From positions 88,853,316 to 88,917,315 of the forward strand of contig CM031858.1 of the NCBI GenBank assembly GCA_018697195.1: 64,000 bases of DNA. Reading direction: 5' to 3'. The translations under genes were made by a program, and so were the position numbers. Under the pieces are notes generated by a model that did no database searches, had not been told where the DNA came from, and worked only from the letters and a program-made list of their open reading frames with translations. Below, in pieces: positions 1 to 61,335 of this stretch (position 1 is the stretch's first letter; every line of letters begins with the position of its first letter). The DNA comes from Certhia americana. Lineage: Eukaryota; Chordata; Aves; Passeriformes; Certhiidae.

Positions 1-3000
1 CACTATCCCCTCAGCCACGAGGATGCCTAACCTCCATGTGTGTGCATGTGTAGGGGGTTGTGACACTGCCCTTCAGCTGCATCGTTCAGCTTGTATAGTT
101 CTTCTCTTTTATTAATTCACTGAAATCTGTAAGGAACTGTGTTGGGGTTTCGTAGTAGTTTAATGAATATGTGGCTTAGCTGCTTGTTGTCTACTTTGCC
201 TAATCTACCCATGATTACAGAAAAGCCATGTTAAAAAGTTGTATGTAATAAATACTGAGCATATAGGACATGTGGGTTTATGCCAGCTTGGGACAGCTAA
301 TATTAAAAATGTATAGAAACATATACTCACAGATAAAAGGCATTTGCATATGACTCCATATCCATTTTGTTGAAGTTTTAAAAAGGTGGGTATTAAAATG
401 CATTTGGATGTCTTTTTCTACCTGAAGAAAAATGTTCACATTTTGCATGATAAACAGCAGTGGAAATGTCCACAGGACAATGGCAAAGTCCCTAAGGAAG
501 CAAAGATCTGCAGTTTGCTGGGAACTATCTGATGTGAGCTGCTTTCCTTTATTCTGTGGGCATGATATTTTTTGCTTGTTACCTGGAACTGCAGAGCCCC
601 AGATCTTGGATTTTGTGCATTCTGGTCCAGAGTCCCAAGGTCAGGAAGAGAATGTTATCCAGCTATCCTCCTGTTGCTGCCAGCGCTCTGCTGAAGGCAG
701 GCTAAAACGCAGATACCCTCACTCTTAACATTTAGCTGTGCCACTGACTCTGCCTGCCTGCACAGGACTCCCTGCTCACCTGTGGAGTCCCCTGACTTCC
801 CTCTGGCATCAGGAAAAGTGTGAAACACTGATTTTTTTTTTCAGTCTGAGATTCAACTCTCCCATCCCCCAGGGTAGCCATGGGACCTCACCGCAGAGGA
901 AAGGCTTCTGTGTTCAGCCTCCTGCTTTCTCACAGAGAGGCACACACAAGGCAGGAACATGGCAAATTGTTCAAAATGCTGACTTTGCAAAGGAGAAGGA
1001 AATTATTTTACCAATTAAATATTCACAATGTGCTTGTGTATGACAGCAGTAGGTTTATAAATACATGGCTGTCTTGCTGTCTGGTAGGTGGTTCTGTGGA
1101 GAGAACCATTCTCTTCCTTGTGCCATGATCTGACATCTGCAATGCACACAGAGATAGAGATCAGCGTGCTTGGAACGTTGTCTGCAGAAAAATTTTCTTT
1201 AATTAGTTTAAAGTAATGAAATACAACAATGTGTTTTATTTTAATCTGTCTTTAAAACCAAAACACCCAGGCCATTAACAGTGCTGTAGGTTTACTTTGT
1301 AAAGCTGTAAAAGTTTCACCCAGAATACTTGCACTCTGAGGACAACTGAGGCAGATATAAATAACCTGGCATATTAAAGAGTCTTCTCTCTTCCTGGTGT
1401 ATGTGTAGGTTTTAAATATTCTTCCTTAGTATGTGAGACTGCCTTTTTGAATTAATTCCTTTTGTATCTCACACAGCTGCCTAACTCCTTGCAGGCACAC
1501 ACGCTCCCAGCCCTCCCCCAGACATCTGTTCTGATTCTCCGTGCCAGGTGCCAGAGTTTCAGCTTGTTGGGAGGAGGGACAGTGACAAAATCCTTCATAA
1601 AATCAGATAGCAGTGGGGTTTTTTTAACAATATTTGTGGTGGAATTTCATTTCTAACTTCTGGGTTTTTAAAAAGAACCCAAAAGGTGTTAGCCTTTACT
1701 ACTGATTTTTCTCAGGTTTTATCTGGAAAATGTCAGGCTTGGGTGGGTGGAGATTGGTTTGTTGTTCAGGTAAAGGTTTTCCTCCATTTTTTTCCGAAGT
1801 GATGGTGTAGCATCCCAGTAGTAAAATGCCATGGCAACTATAAACCTGTTTCTAGTCTGGGATTATTTTTACCACAGGGGAATACATCTCATTAGAAACA
1901 GAAGTGTGCCTTCATCACTGATTTTTGATCCGCAGAGGTCTTACCTTGCTTCTACGTGAAACCCAGCTGTTCTTGAAATCTTCCAAGCATGCCCTAAAAC
2001 TGCCATCAGTTTGTAGAGGTCTCAAATGGCCAGTGCTGCTCCCATACAGTCCAGAATGCCAAAGTCTAGGCTATTCTTTATGTACCAAAGTGCTTCTCTT
2101 TGTCATTTTGGCTTTGGTTGGGTTATCTTTGACAGATCAAAAAAGGCTGGGCTGTCAGAACCAGGTCATTTCCCTCAGCAAGGAGCAGGTGAGCAGCATG
2201 AGACCACTCCCTTTCTCAGTCTGGGAATAACCGCAGTCATCTCCTCTGCTCCACGCTCTGAATTTGTTGGAAGGGGCTGTCATGGTTATCCAGTGGCAGG
2301 TTTTCCCCTGAGGCCTGGTCTGATCTTAAACAAGTAGAGTACAGCTGATATCCTTCTTTGCCATTCCCTGAGATCTGCCTTGGAACGTTTTCCTGTCACC
2401 TTCTTGCACTCATGGTGCGTCAGAGACGTGGCCAGGCTGCTTCTGCTTTCTGCCTTCTCACCCAGGCACCTAGCTTCTTGTCTCACTTTCTCCAATGAGA
2501 TATGGAATATGTAGTGTAAGTGATAAGCCTAGAAATGTGAAATTTATGTCAGCAGCTCTGGTCTGGGTGGTGGAACACGTGGTTTTAAATGGTGGACCTG
2601 AGTCCATGCTGGGGTAGGGGAAATCAGGAAGGTGCAATGAGGAGTTTAAGCTTCTATTTCTCACTCTTTCTTTTCATCTCTCCTTATGTATATATACAAC
2701 TTAATATTGCAGTCACTGAAGGCACAGGAACTCTCTGTGGCCCTAGTATTCCTGCAGAGGCTTGAGAGAAGACTCTTCCAGTGTATTTCCCAGGGGCAAA
2801 AACATCAGGAATGGCTTGGTCCTCACAGGCCCTGGCTGAAATGAGAAGTTTCAGCTCCAGAGGAGTGACATGGTGTGATGTTCTTCAGATTAAACACACA
2901 GGGCAAAATATGTAACAAGGGAAACTTGTTGTGAGCTAACTTTCAGTGAGCAAATTTAAGCCACATAGAGTGGAGAACATTTTTCCACACTAATATTAAA

Positions 3001-4523
3001 TTTGTGACACCACCACTTTTGGAGACCAGATATATGGATTCAAGAAGGCACTAGACAAATTCATGGATCTGTCCCCCAATAGCTGTGGAAAATGCAGATC
3101 TGGAGGCAGTCTGCCAGGGTGCTGTGAATTGCTGATTGCTGGCAGCTTAGCAAGTCCCTCAGGAATCACTCCACATGTTTCTTTTGCTCTTTCTTTAAGA
3201 ATTTCTGTTGACTTCTCTCACACATAACATATTCAGCCAATGTGGGCTTCACTTTGATCTAGTAAAATGCTTAGTGGCTCTTAGGATGGAGCTTAATCAA
3301 GTGATGAAATAGCCTCATGATACTTCCTCCAGAGATTTTAGGAGAATGATTCCATAGGCCCATCCAGTTCTATAGTTCCATGCCTGAGCAGTCTTGGCAA
3401 GGGGAGAGCAGCCTGCCACAATCATGAAACACTGTTGTACACTCCAAAACACAAAATGGGTGTTCCTAGGAGTGCTCATTAGCCAGTGACCTATTTATAT
3501 ATAGTGCAAGGCAAATTTTTGGGAAACCCAAAAATGCAAAGCTAATAGGGTTGTTACAGAGGATGGGTAACAAAAAGAGATGGTTACTGAGTAGCATAAT
3601 GTCTAAGGATTTTATGCTCTGTAAAATAAGCCTGAAAAGGCCAAAACTAAATAAGGATCCACTAAGCCTTTTCTAGTACAGAATTTGCCTGCCCTTGGTA
3701 ATATTCCTTTCTGCCTACATTTTTGTTAGTACTGATAAATGTCCTTGCATTAATAAACTCATAATGCAGCTTGTTTATCCCTTCAAAGCCAGCCCTTGCA
3801 GCTTTCATTTGCATTTTAGGATATTTATGGCTTTGTAAATGACTGAAAATCTGCAATTTGTCATTAGGAATTAATAAAAATCTTCCTTCCACTTAGGGCT
3901 GAAGCTCAGCTTTGGCCTTTGAGGGACTGAGCCACCTCTGGGCCTCATAGACAAAAACAAAGTCAGACAGTGCCCAGATTTACAACAGCAAGTGGCTCCT
4001 AGTTATTCAGATGTCTTTGATAATGTGTCATCCGCTGTTGCTGGCAGGGATCAGTGTTTAGGCTCAGAATTAATTTCTCTCTAGCTGAAAACAAAAATAT
4101 CTCTTCTGCAAGTGCAAAAAAAGAAAGAGGTAGTAACAAGGAGAGAAGTGAAAACAGCACCAGGCACATGTAAAAAAATGCATGTATAGATATATGTATA
4201 TAGCATATACACACTGCAGAGGTTAACAAAGTGCTCTTCAGAAGAAAATGTATTTCACTGTGCTGTGCTCTGTACTTTCAACTTTGAAATACAGGAAGTT
4301 GAGAAAAATTTAAAGGTTTCAAAAGGAGTTTATCTTGTAATTGGTGAAGAGCTTAAGACTTAGATGGGGAGGGATAATAATCAAAGGAGCCTTTTCAGCA
4401 CTAAACTGTAGTCCAGAAAATCAAAGGAGGGAATGTTAATTGGTTTGTACAACATGATATTCTCAGTTCAGAGTAGCTTCAGCCACTCAATGGTACTTTT
4501 TCTTTTTTTTTCTTTCTCTGTAG
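1..4523 (+). other. Probable 5' intron of PCBP3 (upstream non-coding exon outside window)
   Basis: The first coding exon has a clean splice acceptor at 4521-4523, so transcription must start upstream. This stretch shows no CpG-rich promoter-like segment and no credible coding exon. It is therefore read as intron, or intron plus upstream flank. It contains a degraded CR1-like 3' end near 2930-3200. The open frames here are short and show no family resemblance. Confidence 0.6.
2930..3200 (+). mobile_element. Degraded 3' end of an ancient amniote CR1 LINE
   Basis: The segment around 3030-3080 (ggattcaagaaggcactaga, then caaattcatgga) resembles the conserved 3' part of old CR1 elements shared by turtles, crocodiles and birds, in plus orientation. 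Downstream the match fades. The identification rests on recalled family consensus only, and the boundaries are approximate. Confidence 0.5.
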
Positions 4524-4599
4524 GTCGATTAAGTGAATAGAAGAAAAAAAATAAAAGAAAAACGAAGCTACTTTCAAGTATTGAAGATACAAGGCCAGG
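4524..4599 (+). other. PCBP3: PCBP3 5' UTR part of start-codon exon, with 3' splice site
   Basis: A pyrimidine-rich tract ends in ctgtag at 4518-4523, marking a 3' splice site. The 76 bases before the ATG contain no other ATG. They carry an in-frame TGA at 4582-4584, which rules out an extended N-terminus within this exon. Confidence 0.8.
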
Positions 4600-53855
<49,256 letters not shown>

Positions 53856-54270
53856 TGTATCTCATCATGCCTTAGTGCATTAGCCACCAGACAGGACTTT
53901 TCCAAAGCCCCATGAGACAATGCTTTCTATGGACTAATCTACAGAGGAGTTTCTGCCATTTCTAACTTTCTTATTATTCTGAGACATCAAAAGAAAACAC
54001 TTCCTTTACTCTTTAAGCAACTGTGCTTCCTAACTCTTGTGTTGCTTTCATTACTGTTCCAGTTTTAACACTGTTGTGGCTCATAACATAAAGCAAAGAC
54101 AAGTTATTTTTGGGCGTTAATTTTCATTGATGTTCATGCTTTGGCTAATCTGTATAAAAGCATGGGCCTTTAGTGTTCTAAACCACTGTATTCAGCTAGA
54201 GACTCGACAGTAAGTTAAATGAGACGTTTTTATAAATAAATTTTTTTCCTGATTAAAAATCAAAAAAAAA
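53856..54270 (+). other. PCBP3: PCBP3 3' UTR (short form; shared end)
   Basis: Runs from the stop codon to the poly(A) signals near 54235-54257. Its actual end is predicted from those signals. Confidence 0.65.
54235..54257 (+). terminator. PCBP3: PCBP3 polyadenylation signals
   Basis: AATAAA at 54235-54240 and ATTAAA at 54252-54257, about 380-400 bases after the distal stop. They are followed by an A-rich stretch and then T/G-rich sequence. A further ATTAAA at about 54415 could be a weaker alternative. Confidence 0.7.
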
Positions 54271-57200
54271 AGACGTGGTAGCTTTGTGCATACAACTGTT
54301 GTGTTGTTTAAACTTTGTTCTTTGTAACCGAGTTGCTAACTTGTCATTGAAGAAGCACTATTTTATGGATTGTCAAACTAAGATCGCAGACAAATTGCTT
54401 GTTTTCAATTAATGATTAAAGGTTTCATATCATCACGCTTAAGGTCCCAGTGCTCATTGGGAAACAGTGTAACACCTGTGCAAGACTGGCAACCTTAGTA
54501 AGGATGTTAGCCCAATGTCAGGGATGATGAGTCTCTTCAGGACTAGAGGGAGCCAGATTGTGCAATTAGTAGAGTAAGCAGTATTTCTACAAAATTTGAT
54601 TTGGTTTTCAACAAAGCTGCTCGTTTAGAACTTCTCACACTGCATAGAAAAGAAAAATTTGGCTTCATGTTAAAAGGAGCCACTGATTTGTATCTGTGGT
54701 CTTTTCCCAGACTGATCTATAGATCAGATACTGGAGAAAGGAAAACAGGATCAAAAGAATGAACTTGGATGCTGAGTACTGTACTGCTAAGCCCTTCGTA
54801 CTTCCCTGTTCCCAGCAGCACTGCCCAGTGGTGAGGCTTCTAGTCAGAACCTTCCACCCTGGGAGGAGCCAGCCCAGTAGCTGGGAGGAGCACAGCAATG
54901 TGCACTAGGAGGGGGAATGGAGAGCTGAGCAGGCCCAGGAGCTGTCTCCTCCTGCCCTGACACTCTGCTCCAGGTGTTCAAACCCCCCTTTGGATCTGCT
55001 GAAGCACTGCAGTCACAGCCTCGAGTTCTCTCTTCACACCCAAGCAGAAGAAAGGGGCTGGCCCCGAGCTGTTGCTGCTTTACAGAGCCCTGTCTGTGCT
55101 CTGGCCACCTCTCCTCTCAGGGCACTGGCAGCACTGTCACAGGTACTGCTCTGGCCCCTTGAGAAAGCAGGTTTTTGGCAGAGTGAGAGTAGCATCCTTA
55201 ATGACACGAGACTGATTGTACAGCCTCCATCTCCCTACCCTGTTAAAGGTCTCTACCTGCCTTCAGGGATTTAGCTTGGGGTCCTGCTTCCCCTCCGTGC
55301 CCCCACTGAGCTTTTGGGGCATACCACAGTTATTCTCCATGGTCTCCAGGGTACAGACAGCTCTCAAGTCTGAGCCTGGAACCAGGGCACAACCAGGACA
55401 TGCACACAGACTTGGAGACCTGTAGAAATCAACAGCTTTCTCAATACAGATGCAGCCACAGAACAGCCCCTGATGATGAAGGATGCCAAGGGGCATTACA
55501 GAACAGCTCACTGCACCCCAGCACCCAGGAGGCCTTACCCAATGTTGACAATTAGCTATTCCAACCCTTAGAAAAACTATGGGCTGTAATACTAATTTTG
55601 ATAAAATTCTCTGTTACTATTACTTAAAATATAGTTTTATTACTTAAAATGTATTTAACTTCTCATTCTTGAAAGGAGAGCTGAAGCTGCTTTCACAGCA
55701 GAGACCTCCATAAGCCTTCATTTCTTCAACAGCAAAAGCTAGTTCTACGGCTATCCTGGCTACTGTAAATGAAAAAAAAACCCAACCAAACAAAAAAATA
55801 TTATTGCAGCTCAACACTAAGTAGGTCAAAGCTTTGCTCTCCCAGTAAAGCTGCCAGGCAAAGGGCAGCAGCAGCTCTGGGGTGTATAGTATCTTTCACA
55901 ATAATAATTCATATGTGCCTTGCAGAATTGAAAGATTTAAACAAACTAGTGCAGGGTCATGTTTGCGTGAGGAAGGAGGAGAGGTAAAATAAAGACGTAT
56001 GGACAAAGAAGGAAGTCTTCTGAGAGGTTTTTTTGCAAAAGTACAGAGAGAAATGTCACAAAATCTAAGTTTATTGTAATATCATTATTTTAGCTGGAAA
56101 GTATTTCTGCATGGCAAGAAAAAGCTCCTAATAGCTTTAATATACAAAACAGAAAAACAAAAGACAAGGTTGTAAAGAAAAAAGGAAGAAAAAAAAGGGT
56201 GAAGAATAATAATAACTGAGGCTGAAAAGTAAACACTCATGCCCAAAGGTAGATAAGAGGAAGCATGTATTCGCTGTGAAAAGGTCACTGCCTACACAAA
56301 TGTGAGTTTCCAGATGAAAGACAGCACAAGTTCCGCAGCTTTTGCGTCATCAAATTGGAATTAGGTTTCTGGAAACATCTCAAATGAATTCAAGCAGCTC
56401 TGTTGTGGTTCTCAAGTGAAAAAACATTGACAGCATGAATGCTGGCTTGGACCAGAAGGAAAATAAACAAAGTTAGACCTCTGCTAATACAGAGTGCTTT
56501 CTGTTCTCAGGCATAGCCAGAGAGCATCTGTGGGCCCCAAGGTTCACATTTGTGCCAGTCAAGCTCCTAGGAAGCAGCACAGTCTCACTGGTGCCACGAA
56601 CAGAGGCACCTGGGAAGTGCCTCAGCCTCAGAGGGCTGCACAGGCAAAGCGCTGTCAGTCGAGTTTCACAAGACAGTCTGAAAATCCAATTTCTTCCACA
56701 GCCTTAATATCAGCTGAATGTATTTCAGCACTGTTTGTATTCTTGGGACAGGACCTTCCCCTTCTGGAGTGAGTGTCATGATTATCTAGAAGTCACAACA
56801 CTCACTAATCCAGTGGTTCAGCAGTGGCACAGCTGCAGGGAAGACTGTCATTGTCAGGTTGCTCAACTGGGTGACACAAAGTGTGTGTTCAAAGGACAGC
56901 ATCAAAAGGAGGTATTGAAACAAAGATCTCTTCTATCCCCTGTAACTTCTGAAGCCACCAATGGTGCAAGGCATTAGTGCCTCCACTGTATTTTGGGAAG
57001 AAAGACCTGGTTTAGATGCCTACAAAAAGGAACTGCTCGCATGTGTTTTCCCAGCTATCAGGCCAGGATAATTCTAACTGAACTGATGAACAGAAGATCA
57101 AATAAAGGCAGATACTGAAAAACTGCTTCACACCTGAAATTTCCATCTCTTGGCCCAAGCAACACTTTCTAGGGACATAAATTACACACTGCCTTTCTTG

Positions 57201-60200
57201 GCATTGAAGTGTACTTAATTCCTTGGTTCCAGGAAGGAATGCAGTAATGTTGATTAAATCAGTTTCTGCATCAATGCATTTGTCCTGTCTCCCTACAGAC
57301 TGGCATGTGTCTTACGACAGTAACTGAAATTAAAGAGTCAAAGTCACTTGATGGTACCTAACAAAAGGGAATTTCTGTAACATTACATACTCACAATGTG
57401 AGTTTCTAATGATATCTGCAGCATGATTCATGCAAGCTTAATGTCTGATTTTCTAGGGCAACCTTTATGGATTATAAGAAAAAAAGAATTTTTAAGTGCT
57501 GAAAATATTTTAGTAATATGACTTTTCTCATTTCTAGCTCAGTGTTTTTAAGATAATAAAATGTGGAGAATCTAATTATAGTGGAATGTAATAAGCAAAA
57601 TTTGTCTCTCCTTGAATTTATTGGCAGGGGGCCTGGCCAAAGCTGATGTTAATAATATTCTTTTCAATCAGTATTTGCAATTTGAAGCAAATTTTAAAAT
57701 TAAATGCTGTAGTAGAAGAAAAACAATCATGTTAGCAAATGAGAACACTGGTTTGTTGTTATTTGGGTTTGTTGGTTTTGTGCAGCCACTTTTAGGCTCC
57801 TCTGTACCAAATACAGCCCTTGTTCCACATCTAAGGCATGACTGCAGCAGATTATTTCTTCAAGGGCAGGAGAGAAGTTAGCACAGCAATTACCATTTGT
57901 GACTGTCTGCCTTCCCAGAGGAAAGCTCACTACCAGCAGCTGTAGCTGTGGCAAGCTGCTCCCTGGAACTCCATTTCAAACATGCAGGCACACACGTTCT
58001 GCCCCTGGAAGTCACTTACCAGCTCCAAAACCACCAAGCTGGGGAATCCCAACTACTTTTTGTTGGCATGAAATTCTTCAGTTCTTAAGTTTGGACAGCA
58101 ATTTCCATTATTATATGAGTAAAAAAAGATTACAAATATGTTGCTCCCTTTAACTCCAATACTTCAGTTTTCTGCAAGTCCTGGAGATCAGAGAACTAAA
58201 ATAGTCTTCCTAATTCCAATTCAAATTCCGTTTTTAAAAGTGGTTATTGACAGAGCTAGTTATTAGGATTACTTTCATCTTCATTGTTAAAAAGTGTAAT
58301 TCAAGGAAGTTAAGAAGTGAGAAAGAAATTAAGGAAGTACATATTTTTAAAAGCAATCATTTCCTCTCGTTAATAACTTAGCTGAATAGCTCATCATAAG
58401 TACATAAAATGGTTTCCTAAAACTGAAGACATACTTAAGATTACAAACTAATTATCCCTATGTTTTTCTATGATCCAGGAGATTATTTCCCTTTATAAAT
58501 TAGCCTGACTGCTAAGATTAGGATGCTTCCCTCTTCTCCCTTACAGCCATGCTACTTTCACTGTTAAAAAGCAGGATGATTTCTTCCCCTCTTGACACAA
58601 CAGCACATGCACATCAGTGGTCACAAGGGACAAAGTCACTCCAATCATCTTCACAAAGCTCTCTAAAAGCTTTGTTTCAAATGCTGAAGAAAGGCACAGT
58701 TGTATGCAGTAAGCGGTAAAAATCTGGCTATAACACTATTTGGAGATCTGTGAGATTCCCCCAAGGAAAAGAGCACCAACTCCTAAGCAAGACACAACCA
58801 AGAGGGAGGGATGCTGTCACTTCCCCAGCAATGCACACACCCCCTGGCTGGTCCATCTTTACCCTTCCAGCAAGTTATGCAAGGAGAACAGTAGAATGAT
58901 AAGTGATCTGGTATTTATTCCTGCCATCTGTTCCTAAAAACAATGGGCTGCACTGGTATGGATTTGAATGTTCAAGATCCCTGCACTGTAACTAAACTCA
59001 CTGCTTTTAGCTTCTCACCACAAGATACCACTAAAAGATGAGGGCAACTGGACTAAAACAGCTGAATTGTTTTAATTCTCTGTTAATTTCCTACTCTTCC
59101 ACAGTTGAAACCATGATTTGCAGATTTATGTGCAAGATGAAAGTAAAATCAAAGAAAAATGTACAATAAGGAAGTGTAGTTTATAGACTCAGAGATTAGC
59201 ATTTTTATAATGTCAAAACAGGTATGTCCATGACACTCAGTGTAACCTGACGTTGATTAAGTCTGTTTCTCTGATATTAAGGCAAATGCAGAGTGGTTCT
59301 GAAACTCGTGTGCTTTGGTGAGTGGGGTCAGTGAAAAGCAAGGATAAACAGAACGATCAGAAACTTAGCTTAGCTTTTGTCAGAGGGAAATTGGGGGAGT
59401 GTGTTTCAGTTTGTTTTGAAAAAGACTGTCCTGTTAACACTACACCACCCTCTCAGCTGGAAGTTTTCTTTACAGGGGTAGATGGACCTAGAGATCTTTC
59501 AGTGCAGCATGACAGGCACCTTAGACATTGATATTCAAATGTTTTGTGCTATACAAAGACCTTTTATTTCAGTTTTGGTCCAACTAAGGTTTCTCCAATT
59601 TGTCCAAACATCCATTATTTTTTTCAATATTCTCTAAACATTTATTCTGTATTTCAGTACTGTGAATGTTGCTCTCTCAGTGACAGTCCTAATTCACCTA
59701 AGTCCTAAGTGTCACATAAAACATTTCAGCAGCAACAGCTACTTGCACTTACTAATGGCTGTAGGCCAGCATGTGTGAGCAGGAATGTGTGGATAAATAA
59801 ATATAAACCACTAAGAACCATTGCCTGAATTTTGACAGCTTTATAAATAGGAAGAGCTGAACCCAAGGATCATGGAAATTGGGAGTGATAAAAAAGTCAT
59901 TTCACTGTAAGGAAAGGGCTTCTGCCATATCAAATGTTTCCCCCAAAATAGGCAAATCAAACATCTAAGTTCAGTTCTAGTCTTTATTGTTTGGTTGATA
60001 ACTATCTTTGAGGCAAGCAACTGGAATGCTTTCATAAGAGCAAAGCTTTTTTTCTCCCTTTAAAATCTCACTAGTTTTAAATCTAGAATATTTTTTAAAA
60101 TCTTTATTTTAAAAATTGTTAACCTGTTCTTAACAACTTTACTTTCTGATAACAATCAAGCTACACATCCCTCTTACTTTTTAAAAGTCCTCAGCAAATT

Positions 60201-60695
60201 TGAAATATTTGAAGATTTGCAAAAGTAAAAAAAATTAGAAGTAGAACTTACCAAAGGTAATTCTGCTTTCCATGGCCCAGTCTTGTCAAGTTTGTTGGTT
60301 CTTGCTTTTACTTAATCTGTGTTTATCAGAACAGAATCAATTTTAGATGCTTTCTGTGCCTGAGATAGTATTTTAAGGAAATTTCCGGTATTTGCAGTTA
60401 TTATGTTACCTCCTCAGTTTCCAGTGCAGTACCTTCCTCTCGGGCATTTTGTCACTCTTTCATTAAGTGATGCAGAAATGTAACCACTGTGTTCTCCTCC
60501 CTCTGTGTCCTGGTTCAAGAAATGTGAGGTATGCTATATGATGGCTGCACTAAGCAAAACGGGAGATTATAAAGAAAAATATTCAGCAGTCCTATGGCAC
60601 ATCACAGTGTGGAGAAGCTGTAGCTCAGCATTTCTGAGCTTAGTCCTTATATACACAGAGAAACTGTAACAGACCCTGAAAAAAAATATACATGT
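54271..60695. other. Intergenic region between convergent PCBP3 and ZNF830
   Basis: 6.4 kb with no open frame resembling a known protein, no recognised RNA gene and no clear mobile element. It separates two tail-to-tail genes. Part of it may be extended 3' UTR of either gene. Confidence 0.7.
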
Positions 60696-60701
60696 TTTAT
60701 T
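60696..60701 (-). terminator. ZNF830: ZNF830 candidate polyadenylation signal
   Basis: TTTATT on the plus strand reads AATAAA on the minus strand, about 450 bases beyond the stop. It is the first canonical hexamer I found downstream. Confidence 0.5.
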
Positions 60702-61151
60702 GGAAGCAGGGGCAATGGACAGAAGGGCACTACAAATTTTAAGAAAACATAAATGCCTAATATTTTCCTTTCCCTAAACCCCCAGTCTGGGAAAACTTTG
60801 CAGACTATGGACTTTACTATAGACAATAAGCCAAGTCTCAAAATTACCAATGTGTTAATGCTTCCAAAAGCCTAGAGATTCTTTTCAGATTTGTTAATCT
60901 CATTAAAATACTTCTGGTAGGAAACCAGTCATTTTAATAGGAAAGGTGCATTCAGTATTGTAAAACATCTGCAATATACAGTTTTTACAACAAAGTAATA
61001 CACCACTGTAGATCTACATTTTTTTTTTTTTAATAAGCTTAGCTCTTTACCTCACAATCCTCTTTAAATAAATATTTAACAAAAGAATCTCCCTTCTAAC
61101 AATGGAAGTAAGAGCACAGATAAAAAGAATATCAACCATGTTGCAGAAATG
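60696..61151 (-). other. ZNF830: ZNF830 predicted 3' UTR
   Basis: On the minus strand, this runs from the stop codon to a canonical AATAAA. A closer ATTAAA at 61029-61034 may give a shorter form. Confidence 0.55.
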
Positions 61152-61335
61152 CTACAACAAAGCCCCTTTCACCCGCCAGTCTTGTGACAGCAAATCCTGC
61201 AGTTCTTCTTCATCTTCACTACCCACATCTTCCTCCTCTTTCTCTTGTGCTGCTCTTAATCTCATGGCTTCCTTTAACTTCTCCTTCATCTCGTCCTGGC
61301 GGTTCCGCAAAAGCTCAACACGGCGGTAGCATTCA
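61152..61335 (-). CDS. ZNF830: ZNF830 terminal coding exon
   Basis: Starts after acceptor ttccaacag on the minus strand, completes an Ile codon (AT|T), then encodes [20 protein letters not shown] through a Glu/Asp-rich region to DWRVKGALL and TAG (61154-61152). The reading frame also stays open upstream to 61451, but that part is intron because the splice junction restores the known QIECYRRVE order. Confidence 0.94.
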
